The notes below the pieces were generated by a model that saw only the letters and a list, made by a program, of their open reading frames with translations, did not search any database and was not told the DNA's origin. Source: Bin95 sp965220855 (GTDB lineage: Bacteria > Pseudomonadota > Alphaproteobacteria > Bin95). Taken from it: a stretch of DNA of 64,000 nucleotides. Below are positions 7,079 to 15,376 of the stretch, piece by piece; within the stretch, counting starts at the first letter, position 1; each line of letters begins with the position of its first letter. A program made the position numbers and the translations under genes. The DNA lies in contig CBDCQY010000001.1 of NCBI GenBank assembly GCA_965220855.1, positions 2,914,001 to 2,978,000 on the forward strand, read 5' to 3'.

Positions 7079-8053
7079 ATGCGCGCCGCCGTCTGCTCCG
7101 CCTGGGGAGAGGTCGAAAGCCTGGAAATCCGCGACGACCTGCCGGTCCCCGAGCCGGGCGAGGGCGAGGTCGCGATCCGGGTCCGGGCGGCCGGCGTCAA
7201 CTACGCCGACTCGATCATGATCGCCGGCAACTACCAGACCCGCCCGCCGCATCCCTTCGCGCCGGGGCTGGAGGTGGCGGGCGAGGTCGCGGCGCTCGGA
7301 CCCGGCTGCGCGCGGCTCCGGCCGGGCGAGCGCGTCATGGCGATGCTCTGGTGGGGCGGTTTCGCCGAGACCGCCATCGCGAAGGAGGCGGAAACCTTCC
7401 CCATCCCCGACGGCATGTCGGACGCCGAGGCCGCCGCCTTCCCGACCGCCTGGGTCTCCTCCCATGTCGCGATTCGCTGGCAGGCCCGGCTCCGGGCCGG
7501 CGAGACCGTGCTGGTGCTGGGCGCGGCCGGCGGCGTCGGGATCGCGGCGGTGGAGTGCGGCAAGGCGCTCGGCGCGCGGGTAATCGCGGCGGCGAGCAGC
7601 GCCGAACGCCTCGACCTCGCCGCCCGCCATGGCGCGGACGAGGGCATCGACTATAGCCGCGAGAGCCTGAAGGAGCGCGCCCTGGAGCTGACCGGCGGGC
7701 GCGGCGCCGATGTCGTGTTCGATCCCGTGGGCGGGCCGCTCTTCGACGAGGCGCTCTCCTCGCTCGCCTGGGGCGGGCGCATCCTGCTGGTCGGCTTCGT
7801 CGCCGGCGTCCCGCGCATCCCGGCCAACCGGCTGCTGGTCAAGCACCGCGCCGCGATGGGCTCCTCGCTGCGCTATTTCCGCCGCGAGCGCCCCGACCTG
7901 CTGCTGCGCAGCATGGAGGAGCTCGCCGGCTGGTATCGCGAGGGCCGCGTCTGCCCGCGCGTCGGCGAGACCTGGCCGCTGGAGGACACCGCGCGCGCCA
8001 TCCGCCGGCTGACCGACCGGCAGGCGACCGGCAAGGTCGTCGTGACCCTCTGA
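7079..8053 (+). CDS. NADPH:quinone oxidoreductase family protein
   Basis: This 324-residue medium-chain dehydrogenase/reductase belongs to the zinc-free quinone oxidoreductase group. The N-terminal GroES-like domain has GVNYADSIMIAGNYQ and the Rossmann domain has the nucleotide-binding loop VLGAAGGVGIAA near residues 143-154. The structural and catalytic zinc cysteines of alcohol dehydrogenases are absent. Family members reduce quinones or enoyl thioesters with NADPH; the substrate here is unknown. The ATG at 7079 matches the family N-terminus (MRAAV). It is divergent from the RutE-like gene and upstream of the sdh promoter. Confidence 0.85.
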   Translation: MRAAVCSAWGEVESLEIRDDLPVPEPGEGEVAIRVRAAGVNYADSIMIAGNYQTRPPHPFAPGLEVAGEVAALGPGCARLRPGERVMAMLWWGGFAETAIAKEAETFPIPDGMSDAEAAAFPTAWVSSHVAIRWQARLRAGETVLVLGAAGGVGIAAVECGKALGARVIAAASSAERLDLAARHGADEGIDYSRESLKERALELTGGRGADVVFDPVGGPLFDEALSSLAWGGRILLVGFVAGVPRIPANRLLVKHRAAMGSSLRYFRRERPDLLLRSMEELAGWYREGRVCPRVGETWPLEDTARAIRRLTDRQATGKVVVTL

Positions 8054-8081
8054 AAGGACGCGGAGGGCGGGCCGCGCGCGA

Positions 8082-8110
8082 TTGACAGCCCCCGCCCGCT
8101 TGGCTATCTC
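8082..8110 (+). promoter_or_regulatory. Probable housekeeping promoter of the sdh operon
   Basis: A perfect TTGACA (8082-8087) is followed after 17 nt by TATCTC (8105-8110). This resembles alphaproteobacterial housekeeping promoters with a strong -35 and a weak -10. Transcription would begin near 8117, leaving a leader of about 33 nt before sdhC. Confidence 0.55.
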
Positions 8111-8149
8111 ACCCTCGACCTTCCGGCCCTCGCGAGGCAGGCTCCTTCC

Positions 8150-8533
8150 ATGGCAACCGACAACCGGCCGCTGTCGCCGCATCTGCAGATCTACCGCCCG
8201 CAGCTGACCTCGGTGCTGTCGATCGCCCATCGCGGAACCGGCCTGCTGCTGGTGGCCGGCGCGGGCCTGCTCGCCTGGTGGCTGCTGGCCGCCGCCGCCG
8301 GGCCGGGGGCCTACGCCCATGTGGAGCGGTTCTTCGGCTCCATCGTCGGCCTGGTCGTGCTGGCGGGCGTCTCCTTCTCGCTGTTCTTCCATCTCTGCAA
8401 CGGCGTTCGGCATCTGTTCTGGGACGCCGGCATGGGCCTCGAACTGGACCGGGCCTACCGGTCCGGCTGGGCGGTCGTCGCGGCGGCGCTGCTGCTGACC
8501 GTGCTGGCCTGGCTCTGGGCGCTGGCGGGCTGA
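8150..8533 (+). CDS. sdhC: Succinate dehydrogenase cytochrome b556 subunit
   Basis: SdhC is one of the two membrane anchors of complex II and carries heme b and part of the ubiquinone site. The 127-residue protein begins with the family pattern RPLSPHLQIYRPQLTSVLSI, has the HRGTG turn near residue 27, and three transmembrane helices. The motif HLCNGVRHLFWD contains the expected heme-ligand histidine. It is first in the sdhCDA(x)B operon, and sdhD follows after 18 nt. Confidence 0.95.
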   Translation: MATDNRPLSPHLQIYRPQLTSVLSIAHRGTGLLLVAGAGLLAWWLLAAAAGPGAYAHVERFFGSIVGLVVLAGVSFSLFFHLCNGVRHLFWDAGMGLELDRAYRSGWAVVAAALLLTVLAWLWALAG

Positions 8534-8551
8534 CGAGGAGAGGGGCCTCCC

Positions 8552-8932
8552 ATGGACTTCCGCAGTTCGGTCAAGACCGCGCGCGGCCTCGGCTCGGCGC
8601 GCGAGGGCGCATCCCACTGGTGGGCGCAGCGCATGTCGGCGCTGGCGCTGCTGCCGCTCTCGCTCTGGCTGGCGGCCGCGCTCTGCCGGCTGGCCGGCGC
8701 CGGCCATGGCGCGGTTTCGGACTGGCTGGCGGAGCCGTTCAACGCCATCGCCATGCTGCTGCTGGTCGCGGCCGGCTTCCACCACGCCCAGCTCGGCCTT
8801 CAGGTGGTGCTGGAGGACTATATCGCCCATGAAGGCCGGCGGATCGCGGCGATCGCGGCGGCCAAGGGCGCCTGCTGGGCGCTGGCCGCCGCCTCCGCCT
8901 TCGCCGTGCTCAAGATCGCTCTTGGAGGATGA
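8552..8932 (+). CDS. sdhD: Succinate dehydrogenase hydrophobic membrane anchor subunit
   Basis: SdhD pairs with SdhC to anchor the SdhAB catalytic dimer and complete the quinone pocket. The 126-residue protein has three hydrophobic helices, the N-terminal GASHWWAQRMSALAL, and the conserved stretch HHAQLGLQVVLEDYI near residues 80-95. A strong GAGGAGAGG ribosome-binding site precedes the ATG. The gene ends 6 nt before sdhA. Confidence 0.93.
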   Translation: MDFRSSVKTARGLGSAREGASHWWAQRMSALALLPLSLWLAAALCRLAGAGHGAVSDWLAEPFNAIAMLLLVAAGFHHAQLGLQVVLEDYIAHEGRRIAAIAAAKGACWALAAASAFAVLKIALGG

Positions 8933-8938
8933 GGCCGG

Positions 8939-10729
8939 ATGACCGCCGCCTATGAGGTGACCGATCACGCCTATGACGTCGTCGTTGTCGGCGGCGGCGG
9001 CTCGGGGCTGCGCGCCACGCTCGGCTGCGTCCAGGCCGGCCTGCGCACCGCCTGCGTCACCAAGCTGTTCCCGACCCGCAGCCACACCGTGGCCGCCCAG
9101 GGCGGCATCGCCGCCAGCCTCGCCAATATGAGCGAGGACAATTGGCGCTGGCACATGTACGACACGGTGAAGGGCGCCGACTGGCTCGGCGACCAGGACG
9201 CCATCGAATATATGTGCCGCAACGCCGTGCCGGCGGTGATCGAGCTCGAACATTTCGGCATGCCCTTCTCGCGCACGCCGGAGGGCAAGATCTATCAGCG
9301 CCCCTTCGGCGGCCACATGAAGAATTTCGGCGAGAGCCCGGCCCAGCGCGCCTGCGCCGCCGCCGACCGCACCGGCCACGCCCTCCTGCACACGCTCTAT
9401 CAGCAGAGCCTCCGCCACCGGGCGGAGTTCTTCGTGGAATATTTCGCCATCGACCTCGTCATGGGGCCGGAGGGCGACTGTCGCGGCGTCGTCGCCTGGA
9501 ATCTGGATGACGGGAGCATCCACATCTTCCGCGCCAAGCTGGTGATCCTCGCCACCGGCGGCTATGGGCGCTCCTACTTCTCCTGCACCTCCGCCCACAG
9601 CTGCACCGGAGACGGCAACGGCATGGTGGCGCGCGCCGGCCTGCCGAACCAGGACATGGAGTTCGTGCAGTTCCACCCCACCGGCATCTACGGCGCCGGC
9701 TGCCTGATCACCGAGGGGGCGCGCGGCGAGGGCGGCTATCTGACCAATTCCGAGGGCGAGCGCTTCATGGAGCGCTATGCGCCGACGGCGCGCGACCTCG
9801 CCTCGCGCGATGTGGTCTCGCGCTCGATGACCGTCGAGATTCTGGAGGGGCGGGGCGTCGGCTCCGGCTCGGACCACATCTTCCTGCATCTGGAGCATCT
9901 CGGCGGCGACGTGCTGCAGCGCCGCCTGCCGGGCATCACCGAGACGGCGCGCATCTTCGCCGGCGTCGACGCCTCGCGCGAGCCGATCCCGGTGCTGCCG
10001 ACGGTGCACTACAATATGGGCGGCATCCCGACCAACTATCATGGCGAGGCGCTGGACCCGACCGCCGACGATCCCGACCGGGTGGTGCCGGGGCTGATGG
10101 CGGTGGGCGAATGCGCCTCGGTCTCGGTGCACGGCGCCAACCGGCTCGGCTGCAACTCGCTGCTCGATCTGGTGGTGTTCGGGCGCGCGGCGGGCCTGCG
10201 CGCGGCCGAGATCGTCGATCCGGCGAGCGCCACGCCGCCCGCCCCGGCCGACGCGGCCGAGCGGCCGCTGGCCCGGCTCGACCGGCTGCGCCACGCCTCC
10301 GGCTCGCTGATGACCGGCGAGATTCGCGACGGGATGCAGCGCAACATGCAGAACAACGCCGCCGTGTTCCGCGACGACAAAGTGCTCTCCGAGGGCTGCC
10401 GGCTGATGGACCAGGCCGCCGCCAGCCTGGCCGACATCCGGCTTTCCGACCGCTCGATGATCTGGAACTCGGACCTTGTGGAGGCGCTGGAGCTGGAGAA
10501 CCTGATGGTGTGCTCCATGTCCACCATGTTCTCGGCCGAGGCGCGCAAGGAGAGCCGGGGCGCGCATGCCCGCGAGGACCTGCCGGAGCGCGACGACGAG
10601 AACTGGATGGTGCACACGCTGGCGCGCTCCGACGAGGACCTGAAGGTCCGCCTCTCCTACCGCCCCGTCCACACGGAAACGCTGACCGACGAGGTGGACT
10701 ATATCCCGCCCGTCGAGCGGGTCTATTGA
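8939..10729 (+). CDS. sdhA: Succinate dehydrogenase flavoprotein subunit
   Basis: SdhA oxidises succinate to fumarate using covalently bound FAD. The 596-residue protein has the FAD dinucleotide-binding loop VVVGGGGSGLRATL near residue 15, the flavinylation-site histidine in SHTVAAQGGIAAS, the substrate-side motif FHPTGIYGAG, and HGANRLGCNSLLDLV near residue 400. Length and motifs are normal for the family. What is unusual is the downstream context: instead of sdhB, an AT-rich foreign-looking gene begins 23 nt after the stop. The stop codon itself lies inside a TTGACA (10726-10731). Confidence 0.96.
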   Translation: MTAAYEVTDHAYDVVVVGGGGSGLRATLGCVQAGLRTACVTKLFPTRSHTVAAQGGIAASLANMSEDNWRWHMYDTVKGADWLGDQDAIEYMCRNAVPAVIELEHFGMPFSRTPEGKIYQRPFGGHMKNFGESPAQRACAAADRTGHALLHTLYQQSLRHRAEFFVEYFAIDLVMGPEGDCRGVVAWNLDDGSIHIFRAKLVILATGGYGRSYFSCTSAHSCTGDGNGMVARAGLPNQDMEFVQFHPTGIYGAGCLITEGARGEGGYLTNSEGERFMERYAPTARDLASRDVVSRSMTVEILEGRGVGSGSDHIFLHLEHLGGDVLQRRLPGITETARIFAGVDASREPIPVLPTVHYNMGGIPTNYHGEALDPTADDPDRVVPGLMAVGECASVSVHGANRLGCNSLLDLVVFGRAAGLRAAEIVDPASATPPAPADAAERPLARLDRLRHASGSLMTGEIRDGMQRNMQNNAAVFRDDKVLSEGCRLMDQAAASLADIRLSDRSMIWNSDLVEALELENLMVCSMSTMFSAEARKESRGAHAREDLPERDDENWMVHTLARSDEDLKVRLSYRPVHTETLTDEVDYIPPVERVY

Positions 10730-10752
10730 CAAGATTTTTCGGAACATCGATT

Positions 10753-11709
10753 ATGACGCAACTACTAGAAAATGCCAGACTATCGATAGACCTTGGGATT
10801 GAAGATTATTTCGATCAAAACCCTGTCCGCGTATTGTCTGCGGTAAGGAATTTCTACTCGGGAGTTTTACTGCTCGCAAAGGCAACGCTCGTCAACAAGG
10901 TTCCACATCATGATCAACGAGAGATTCTCGGCACACAATTCACACCAGTCCCCGATGGGCAAGGTGGGATTTCATACAAGTATTCAAAAAAAAGGCAAAC
11001 AGTTGGATTTGATGATTTGCTAAAACGTTTGAAGGATTTTGATATTTCTGTTGATCAGCAAGCATTAAAGAAGCTCAATGCAATTCGAAACGATATCGAG
11101 CACTCTTATAGCAATTCACCTCGCGAACATATGCGTGAAGCTATTGCTACACTATTTCCAATAATTTCTATCCTAATCGAAGAGCTTGGATTCAATCCAC
11201 ATGAATTGATGCCAGTGAGTTGGCCTAAAATGCTGGAGGAAAAGGGATTTTATGAAAAAGAACTCGAATTGTGCAGGGAGAGCTTTGGAAACATAAAATG
11301 GGAGTCTAAGACTTTAGCAGCCATTCGATTTAAATGCATTGAATGCGAATCATCGTTAGTGATGCAGGTCAACAAGGAAGCAAGCAATCACGAGGAGTTG
11401 CATTGCTCTTGCCGGTTGTGTGGACATCAATGGCATGGAGAGCACGCAATTGAAGCAGCTATTAGAGATCATTTAGATTGGGATAGCTATCTCGCTATGG
11501 CGGATTGTAGCAGTGAATTGATTCACTTATGTCATGAATGCGGGCTAAATACCTACCTTTGCACGGAGGAGGAAGTCGGTTGTGTCTGGTGCCAAGCCTT
11601 GTTGGAAGATTGTATAATTTGCCATACTGGATTGACTCCAGACAATGTTTCGTGGGATGATCACAGGTTATGTGGGTATTGTCATAACAAGTTGCTTAAA
11701 GATGACTAA
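10753..11709 (+). CDS. HEPN-like protein with C-terminal zinc ribbons, inserted in the sdh operon
   Basis: This 318-residue protein is encoded by visibly AT-rich DNA between two GC-rich sdh genes. Residues about 20-145 are helical and carry R112-N113-x3-H117 (RNDIEH), the catalytic-type motif of HEPN ribonuclease domains, with an upstream helix of matching type (SAVRNFYSGVLLLAK). The C-terminal third has many cysteine pairs: C195/C198 with C220/C223, then C260/C263, C277/C280, C287/C290 and C307/C310, which predicts two or more zinc ribbons. HEPN proteins are often RNases in toxin-antitoxin or phage defence. No antitoxin-like partner is adjacent. Toxicity and RNase activity are inference. The ATG at 10753 has only a weak ribosome-binding site. 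I know of no named family with this architecture. Confidence 0.75.
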   Translation: MTQLLENARLSIDLGIEDYFDQNPVRVLSAVRNFYSGVLLLAKATLVNKVPHHDQREILGTQFTPVPDGQGGISYKYSKKRQTVGFDDLLKRLKDFDISVDQQALKKLNAIRNDIEHSYSNSPREHMREAIATLFPIISILIEELGFNPHELMPVSWPKMLEEKGFYEKELELCRESFGNIKWESKTLAAIRFKCIECESSLVMQVNKEASNHEELHCSCRLCGHQWHGEHAIEAAIRDHLDWDSYLAMADCSSELIHLCHECGLNTYLCTEEEVGCVWCQALLEDCIICHTGLTPDNVSWDDHRLCGYCHNKLLKDD

Positions 11710-11751
11710 TTCCGCGATTCCAATTTCTTATCTGCAAGGAGGTCGGATATT

Positions 11752-11790
11752 GTGAGGAAGAAACTCGATTCAAACGAAGACAGGCGTTGA
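11752..11790 (+). CDS. Possible 12-codon leader ORF upstream of sdhB
   Basis: A perfect AAGGAGGT (11736-11743) stands 8 nt before a GTG that opens a 12-codon frame (MRKKLDSNEDRR) ending in TGA at 11788-11790. That TGA is immediately followed by GAGGAAGAA, the probable ribosome-binding site of sdhB. The arrangement suggests translational coupling from a minicistron to sdhB, or the tail of a decayed gene brought in with the HEPN gene. GAGGAAGAA occurs twice, at 11754 and 11791. Confidence 0.3.
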   Translation: MRKKLDSNEDRR

Positions 11791-11806
11791 GAGGAAGAAC
11801 GCTGCC

Positions 11807-12583
11807 ATGGCCCAGTTAACCCTGCCGAAGAACTCCAGGCCGAAGGCCGGCAAGAGCTGGCCCGCGCCCGAGGGCGCGGAGCGCACGCGGCGCTTCCGGG
11901 TCTATCGCTGGTCGCCCGACGGTGACGCCAATCCGCAGATCGACAGCTACGATGTCGATATGGACGCGTGCGGGCCGATGGTGCTGGACGCGCTGATCAA
12001 GATCAAGAACGAGATCGACTCGACGCTCACCTTCCGCCGCTCCTGCCGCGAGGGCATTTGCGGGTCCTGCGCCATGAATATCGACGGCGTGAACACGCTC
12101 GCCTGCACGCAGTCCATCGACGACATTCGCGGCGATGTCAAAATCTACCCGCTGCCGCATCTGCGCGTGGTGAAGGACCTGGTGCCGGACCTCAAGGAGG
12201 CTTACGCCCAGCTGGCCTCGGTGGAGCCGTGGCTGAAGACGGTGAGCGCGCCGCCGGAGATGGAGCGCCTCCAGTCCGAGGAGGACCGCGCCAAGCTGGA
12301 CGGGCTCTGGGAGTGCATCCTCTGCTTCTGCTGCGCCACCAGCTGCCCGAGCTACTGGTGGAACGGCGACCGCTATCTGGGGCCGGCGGTGCTGCTGCAG
12401 GCCTATCGCTGGATCGCCGACAGCCGCGACGAGGCGACCGGCGAGCGGCTCGACGAGCTGCAGGACCCCTTCCGGCTCTATCGCTGCCACACCATCATGA
12501 ACTGCACCCGCACCTGCCCCAAGGGCCTGAACCCGGCAAAGGCGATCGCAGAAATCAAGAAGCTGGTCGTCGCCCGGCGCTGA
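11807..12583 (+). CDS. sdhB: Succinate dehydrogenase iron-sulfur subunit
   Basis: SdhB passes electrons from FAD in SdhA to ubiquinone through three iron-sulfur clusters. In the 258-residue sequence the [2Fe-2S] ligands are in CREGICGSCAM and the following NTLAC, the [4Fe-4S] ligands in CILCFCCATSCP, and the [3Fe-4S] ligands in CHTIMNCTRTCPKGLNP. The protein is intact and of normal length. It is separated from sdhA by about 1.08 kb holding the AT-rich HEPN-like gene, so its expression either reads through that gene or depends on a new internal promoter. Confidence 0.96.
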   Translation: MAQLTLPKNSRPKAGKSWPAPEGAERTRRFRVYRWSPDGDANPQIDSYDVDMDACGPMVLDALIKIKNEIDSTLTFRRSCREGICGSCAMNIDGVNTLACTQSIDDIRGDVKIYPLPHLRVVKDLVPDLKEAYAQLASVEPWLKTVSAPPEMERLQSEEDRAKLDGLWECILCFCCATSCPSYWWNGDRYLGPAVLLQAYRWIADSRDEATGERLDELQDPFRLYRCHTIMNCTRTCPKGLNPAKAIAEIKKLVVARR

Positions 12584-12608
12584 GCCGGGGGCCGGAGGCG
12601 CGCGCCCG

Positions 12609-14462
12609 GTGATCGACGGCGCTCTGGCCCCAACGCTCGCCTTCGGCGCGATTCTGGCGGCGCTGGCGCTTTACGCCGCGCCCCGATTGCCGATCGAACT
12701 CGCCTCGCTCTCGGTCCTCTGCCTGCTGCTGGTCGCCTTTCATCTGTTTCCCGTGGCGGGGCCGGCGGGCGGCAATCTGCTGGACGCCGAAGCGCTGCTC
12801 TCCGGCTTCGCCAATCCGGCGCTGCTGGCGCTGCTCGGGCTGATCGTCATGGGCCAGGGGCTGGCGCAGACGGGCGCGCTGGACACCGGCGCGCGGCGGC
12901 TGCTGGCCGCGGTCGGCGGGCGGCCGGACCGGGCGCTATGGATCTCGCTCGTCGCGGTGCTGCTGATCAGCGGCGTGCTCAACAACACGCCCGTGGTGGT
13001 GATCTTCATCCCCATCCTGCAGGCTTTCGCCAGTCGCGGCGGCGCCTCGCCCGCCCGGTCGATGATGATCCTGAGCTACGCCTCCATCCTGGGCGGCATG
13101 ACCACGCTGATCGGCTCCAGCACCAATCTGCTGGTCTCCGGCATGCTGACCGATCTCGGGCGGCCGGGCTTCGGCTTCTTCGACTTCACCCTGCCGGGCC
13201 TGCTGGTGGCGCTGCCGGGGCTGCTGTTCGCCATGCTGGTGTTGCCGAGGCTGCTGCCGGAGCGCGATTCCGGCGCCGGGCGCGGCCCCGGCGCCGGGAG
13301 GCAGTTCCTGGCCCAGATCGACATCGTGGCCGGCCGGCCGCTGGACGGGCTGAAGCCGGCGGGCGGCTTCTTCCCGGGCCTAGCCGAGATCACCGTCCAC
13401 GCCATCCAGCGCGGCGAGGCGCGCCTGCTGCCGCCCTTCGGCGACGACGCGACATTGCAGCCGGGCGACATCCTGGTGGTGAGCGCGACGCGCGCGCGCC
13501 TCACCGAGGCCGTCCGGGGGCAGATGGACCTGCTGCATCCCTCGCTCGGCGACAGCTGGGCGGCGCGCGAGGATGAGTCGCACGGCAAGCCGCCCTGGAT
13601 GCGCGGCCGCCAGCTGCTGGGCGAGGTGATGGTGACGCCCGGCTCGGAACTGGCCGGGCGCACGCTGGAGCAGATCGGCTTCCGCTACCGCTACAATTGC
13701 GTCGTGGTGGGCGTGCAGCGCCGCAGCGCGCGGCTCCGGGGGTCGATCACCGACCTGCCGCTCGCCGCCGGCGACGTGCTGCTGGTGCAGGGCACGGCCG
13801 AGGCCAAGGCCGGGCTGCGCGGCCGGCCCGGCATCCTGCCGATCGAATGGTCGGCGAGCGAGGTGCCTTCGGCCCCGGAGGCCCGGCGGGCGCTGGTCAT
13901 CTTCGCCGCCGTGGTCGGCCTGGCGGCGCTCGACCTGCTGCCGGTGGCGATCGGCGCGCTGGCGGGCGCGGCCGCCATGCTGGCGACCGGCGTCATGACG
14001 CTCCGCCAGGCGGGGCGCGCGATCGGCGCCGATCTGGTGCTGACCATCGCCGCCGCGCTCGCGCTCGGCAAGGCGCTGCAGGTCACCGGCGGGGCGACGA
14101 TCCTCTCGGACCTGCTGGCGGCGGCGCTCGCCGGCGCGCCGGCCTCGGTGGTGCTCTCCGCCTTCTTCCTGCTGGTCGCGAGCCTCGCCAATCTGGTCGG
14201 GGCCAAGGCGGTGGCGGTGCTGTTCACGCCGATCGCGGTCTCGCTCGCCGACGGCCTGGGCGCGCCGGCGGAGCCGTTCGCGGTCGCGGTGGTGTTCGCC
14301 TCCAATTGCGCCTTCGCGACGCCCATGGGCTATCAGACCAACCTGCTGGTCATGGGACCCGGCGGCTACCGCTTCCAGGACTTTCTGCGCGCCGGCCTGC
14401 CGATGCTGCTGTTCGTGTGGGCCGCCGCCAGCCTGGTGCTGCCCTTCTGCTACGGGCTTTGA
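12609..14462 (+). CDS. SLC13-family permease with two TrkA-C (RCK_C) domains
   Basis: This 617-residue inner-membrane transporter belongs to the divalent anion:sodium symporter superfamily (SLC13/ArsB-NhaD fold). Two membrane halves of about five helices each flank a cytoplasmic insert (residues about 220-415) with two TrkA-C regulatory domains. The repeated pore-loop signatures are SGVLNNTPVVVIFIP in the first half and NCAFATPMGYQTNLL in the second. The family moves sulfate, dicarboxylates or related anions. It begins with GTG only 25 nt after sdhB, so it is probably cotranscribed with sdh; dicarboxylate uptake would fit, but sulfate cannot be excluded. Confidence 0.85.
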   Translation: MIDGALAPTLAFGAILAALALYAAPRLPIELASLSVLCLLLVAFHLFPVAGPAGGNLLDAEALLSGFANPALLALLGLIVMGQGLAQTGALDTGARRLLAAVGGRPDRALWISLVAVLLISGVLNNTPVVVIFIPILQAFASRGGASPARSMMILSYASILGGMTTLIGSSTNLLVSGMLTDLGRPGFGFFDFTLPGLLVALPGLLFAMLVLPRLLPERDSGAGRGPGAGRQFLAQIDIVAGRPLDGLKPAGGFFPGLAEITVHAIQRGEARLLPPFGDDATLQPGDILVVSATRARLTEAVRGQMDLLHPSLGDSWAAREDESHGKPPWMRGRQLLGEVMVTPGSELAGRTLEQIGFRYRYNCVVVGVQRRSARLRGSITDLPLAAGDVLLVQGTAEAKAGLRGRPGILPIEWSASEVPSAPEARRALVIFAAVVGLAALDLLPVAIGALAGAAAMLATGVMTLRQAGRAIGADLVLTIAAALALGKALQVTGGATILSDLLAAALAGAPASVVLSAFFLLVASLANLVGAKAVAVLFTPIAVSLADGLGAPAEPFAVAVVFASNCAFATPMGYQTNLLVMGPGGYRFQDFLRAGLPMLLFVWAAASLVLPFCYGL

Positions 14463-14474
14463 GGGGCCTCCGTT

Positions 14475-15371
14475 TCACGCATCGCCCGGCACGGTTCCTT
14501 TAGGCAGCGCCTCGACATGGCGGCAGATATCGCCCGGGCGGGTCAGCCAGATGCGCTCACGGTGGCGCGCAATATGCTCGAAGACGCGGCGCAGCGCCCG
14601 GATGCGATAGGGCCGGCCGACCGCGAAGGGGTGCAGCGAGATCGGGCAGACCAGCGCCATGCCGGCCGACTGCTCCAGCATCTCGTCGAAACAGTCGATC
14701 AGCATGGCGGCGTAATCGTCGGAATTGTAGCCGAACCAGACCAGCGCGCGATTGTCGTTGGTCTCGATCGGATAGGGCATGGCGAGGATGCGCCCGCCCG
14801 AGCGCGTGCGCATCCAGACCGGCTGGTCGTCATGCGTCCAGTCCATGACATAGCGGTAGCCGGCCTCCTGCAGCAGGTCGAGCGTCACCGGGCTGTTGGA
14901 GAGCCAGGGGCTCATCCAGCCGAGCGGCGGCGCGCCCTCCTCGGCCGCGATCCGGCGCGTCGCGGTCTCGATCAGGCCGCGCTCCTCGGCTTCCGGCAGG
15001 CCGCCCTGCTCGTCCGAATTGGTGACGCCGTGGCCCAGGATCTCGTCGCCGCGCTCGCGCAGCCTGGCCGGGATGTCCGGGCAATGGTCGTAGATGGCGG
15101 TGTTGAGCTGGGCCTGGCAGGGGATGTCGAGCGCGTCGAACATCTCCATCAGCCGCCAGAAGCCGACCCGGTTGCCATAGTCGCGCCAGGAATAGACCGA
15201 GGCGCTGACCGCCTGGTCCGGCGGGGCGATGCCCGCGCCCTTGCCGCGCCCGAAGGCGAACATCTCGACATTCAGCGCCACATAGACCGCGAGCCGTCGC
15301 CCGTCCGGCCAGTCATAGACCGGGCGCGAGACGATGCTCGAATAGTCGTAGCGTCCATGGGTCTCCAGCAT
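14475..15371 (-). CDS. Polysaccharide deacetylase family protein (PuuE/allantoinase-like)
   Basis: This 298-residue NodB-fold protein is of the PuuE-like group that acts on small amides rather than polysaccharides. It has the early NVEMFAFG strand, the mid motif GDEILGHGVTNSDEQ where the family usually has a metal-binding histidine, the active-site-like LGWMSPWLSNSP, and a late ISLHPFAVGRPYR. No purine-catabolism genes are adjacent, so the substrate is unresolved. It is 5 nt downstream of the alpha/beta hydrolase gene, and the two probably form a leftward operon. Confidence 0.78.
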   Translation of the reverse strand: MLETHGRYDYSSIVSRPVYDWPDGRRLAVYVALNVEMFAFGRGKGAGIAPPDQAVSASVYSWRDYGNRVGFWRLMEMFDALDIPCQAQLNTAIYDHCPDIPARLRERGDEILGHGVTNSDEQGGLPEAEERGLIETATRRIAAEEGAPPLGWMSPWLSNSPVTLDLLQEAGYRYVMDWTHDDQPVWMRTRSGGRILAMPYPIETNDNRALVWFGYNSDDYAAMLIDCFDEMLEQSAGMALVCPISLHPFAVGRPYRIRALRRVFEHIARHRERIWLTRPGDICRHVEALPKGTVPGDA

Positions 15372-15376
15372 CGGCC

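Noticed and set aside
7061..10747. A 1228-codon open frame on the minus strand across the sdh region.
   Set aside because: It is antisense to intact sdhC, sdhD and sdhA with all catalytic motifs; long antisense frames are expected in very GC-rich DNA, and its translation is low-complexity Arg/Ala/Gly/His.
10726..10754. TTGACA over the sdhA stop codon with GATTAT 17 nt downstream as a promoter for the HEPN-like gene.
   Set aside because: The predicted transcription start would fall after the proposed ATG at 10753, so it cannot serve that start; kept only as a curiosity.
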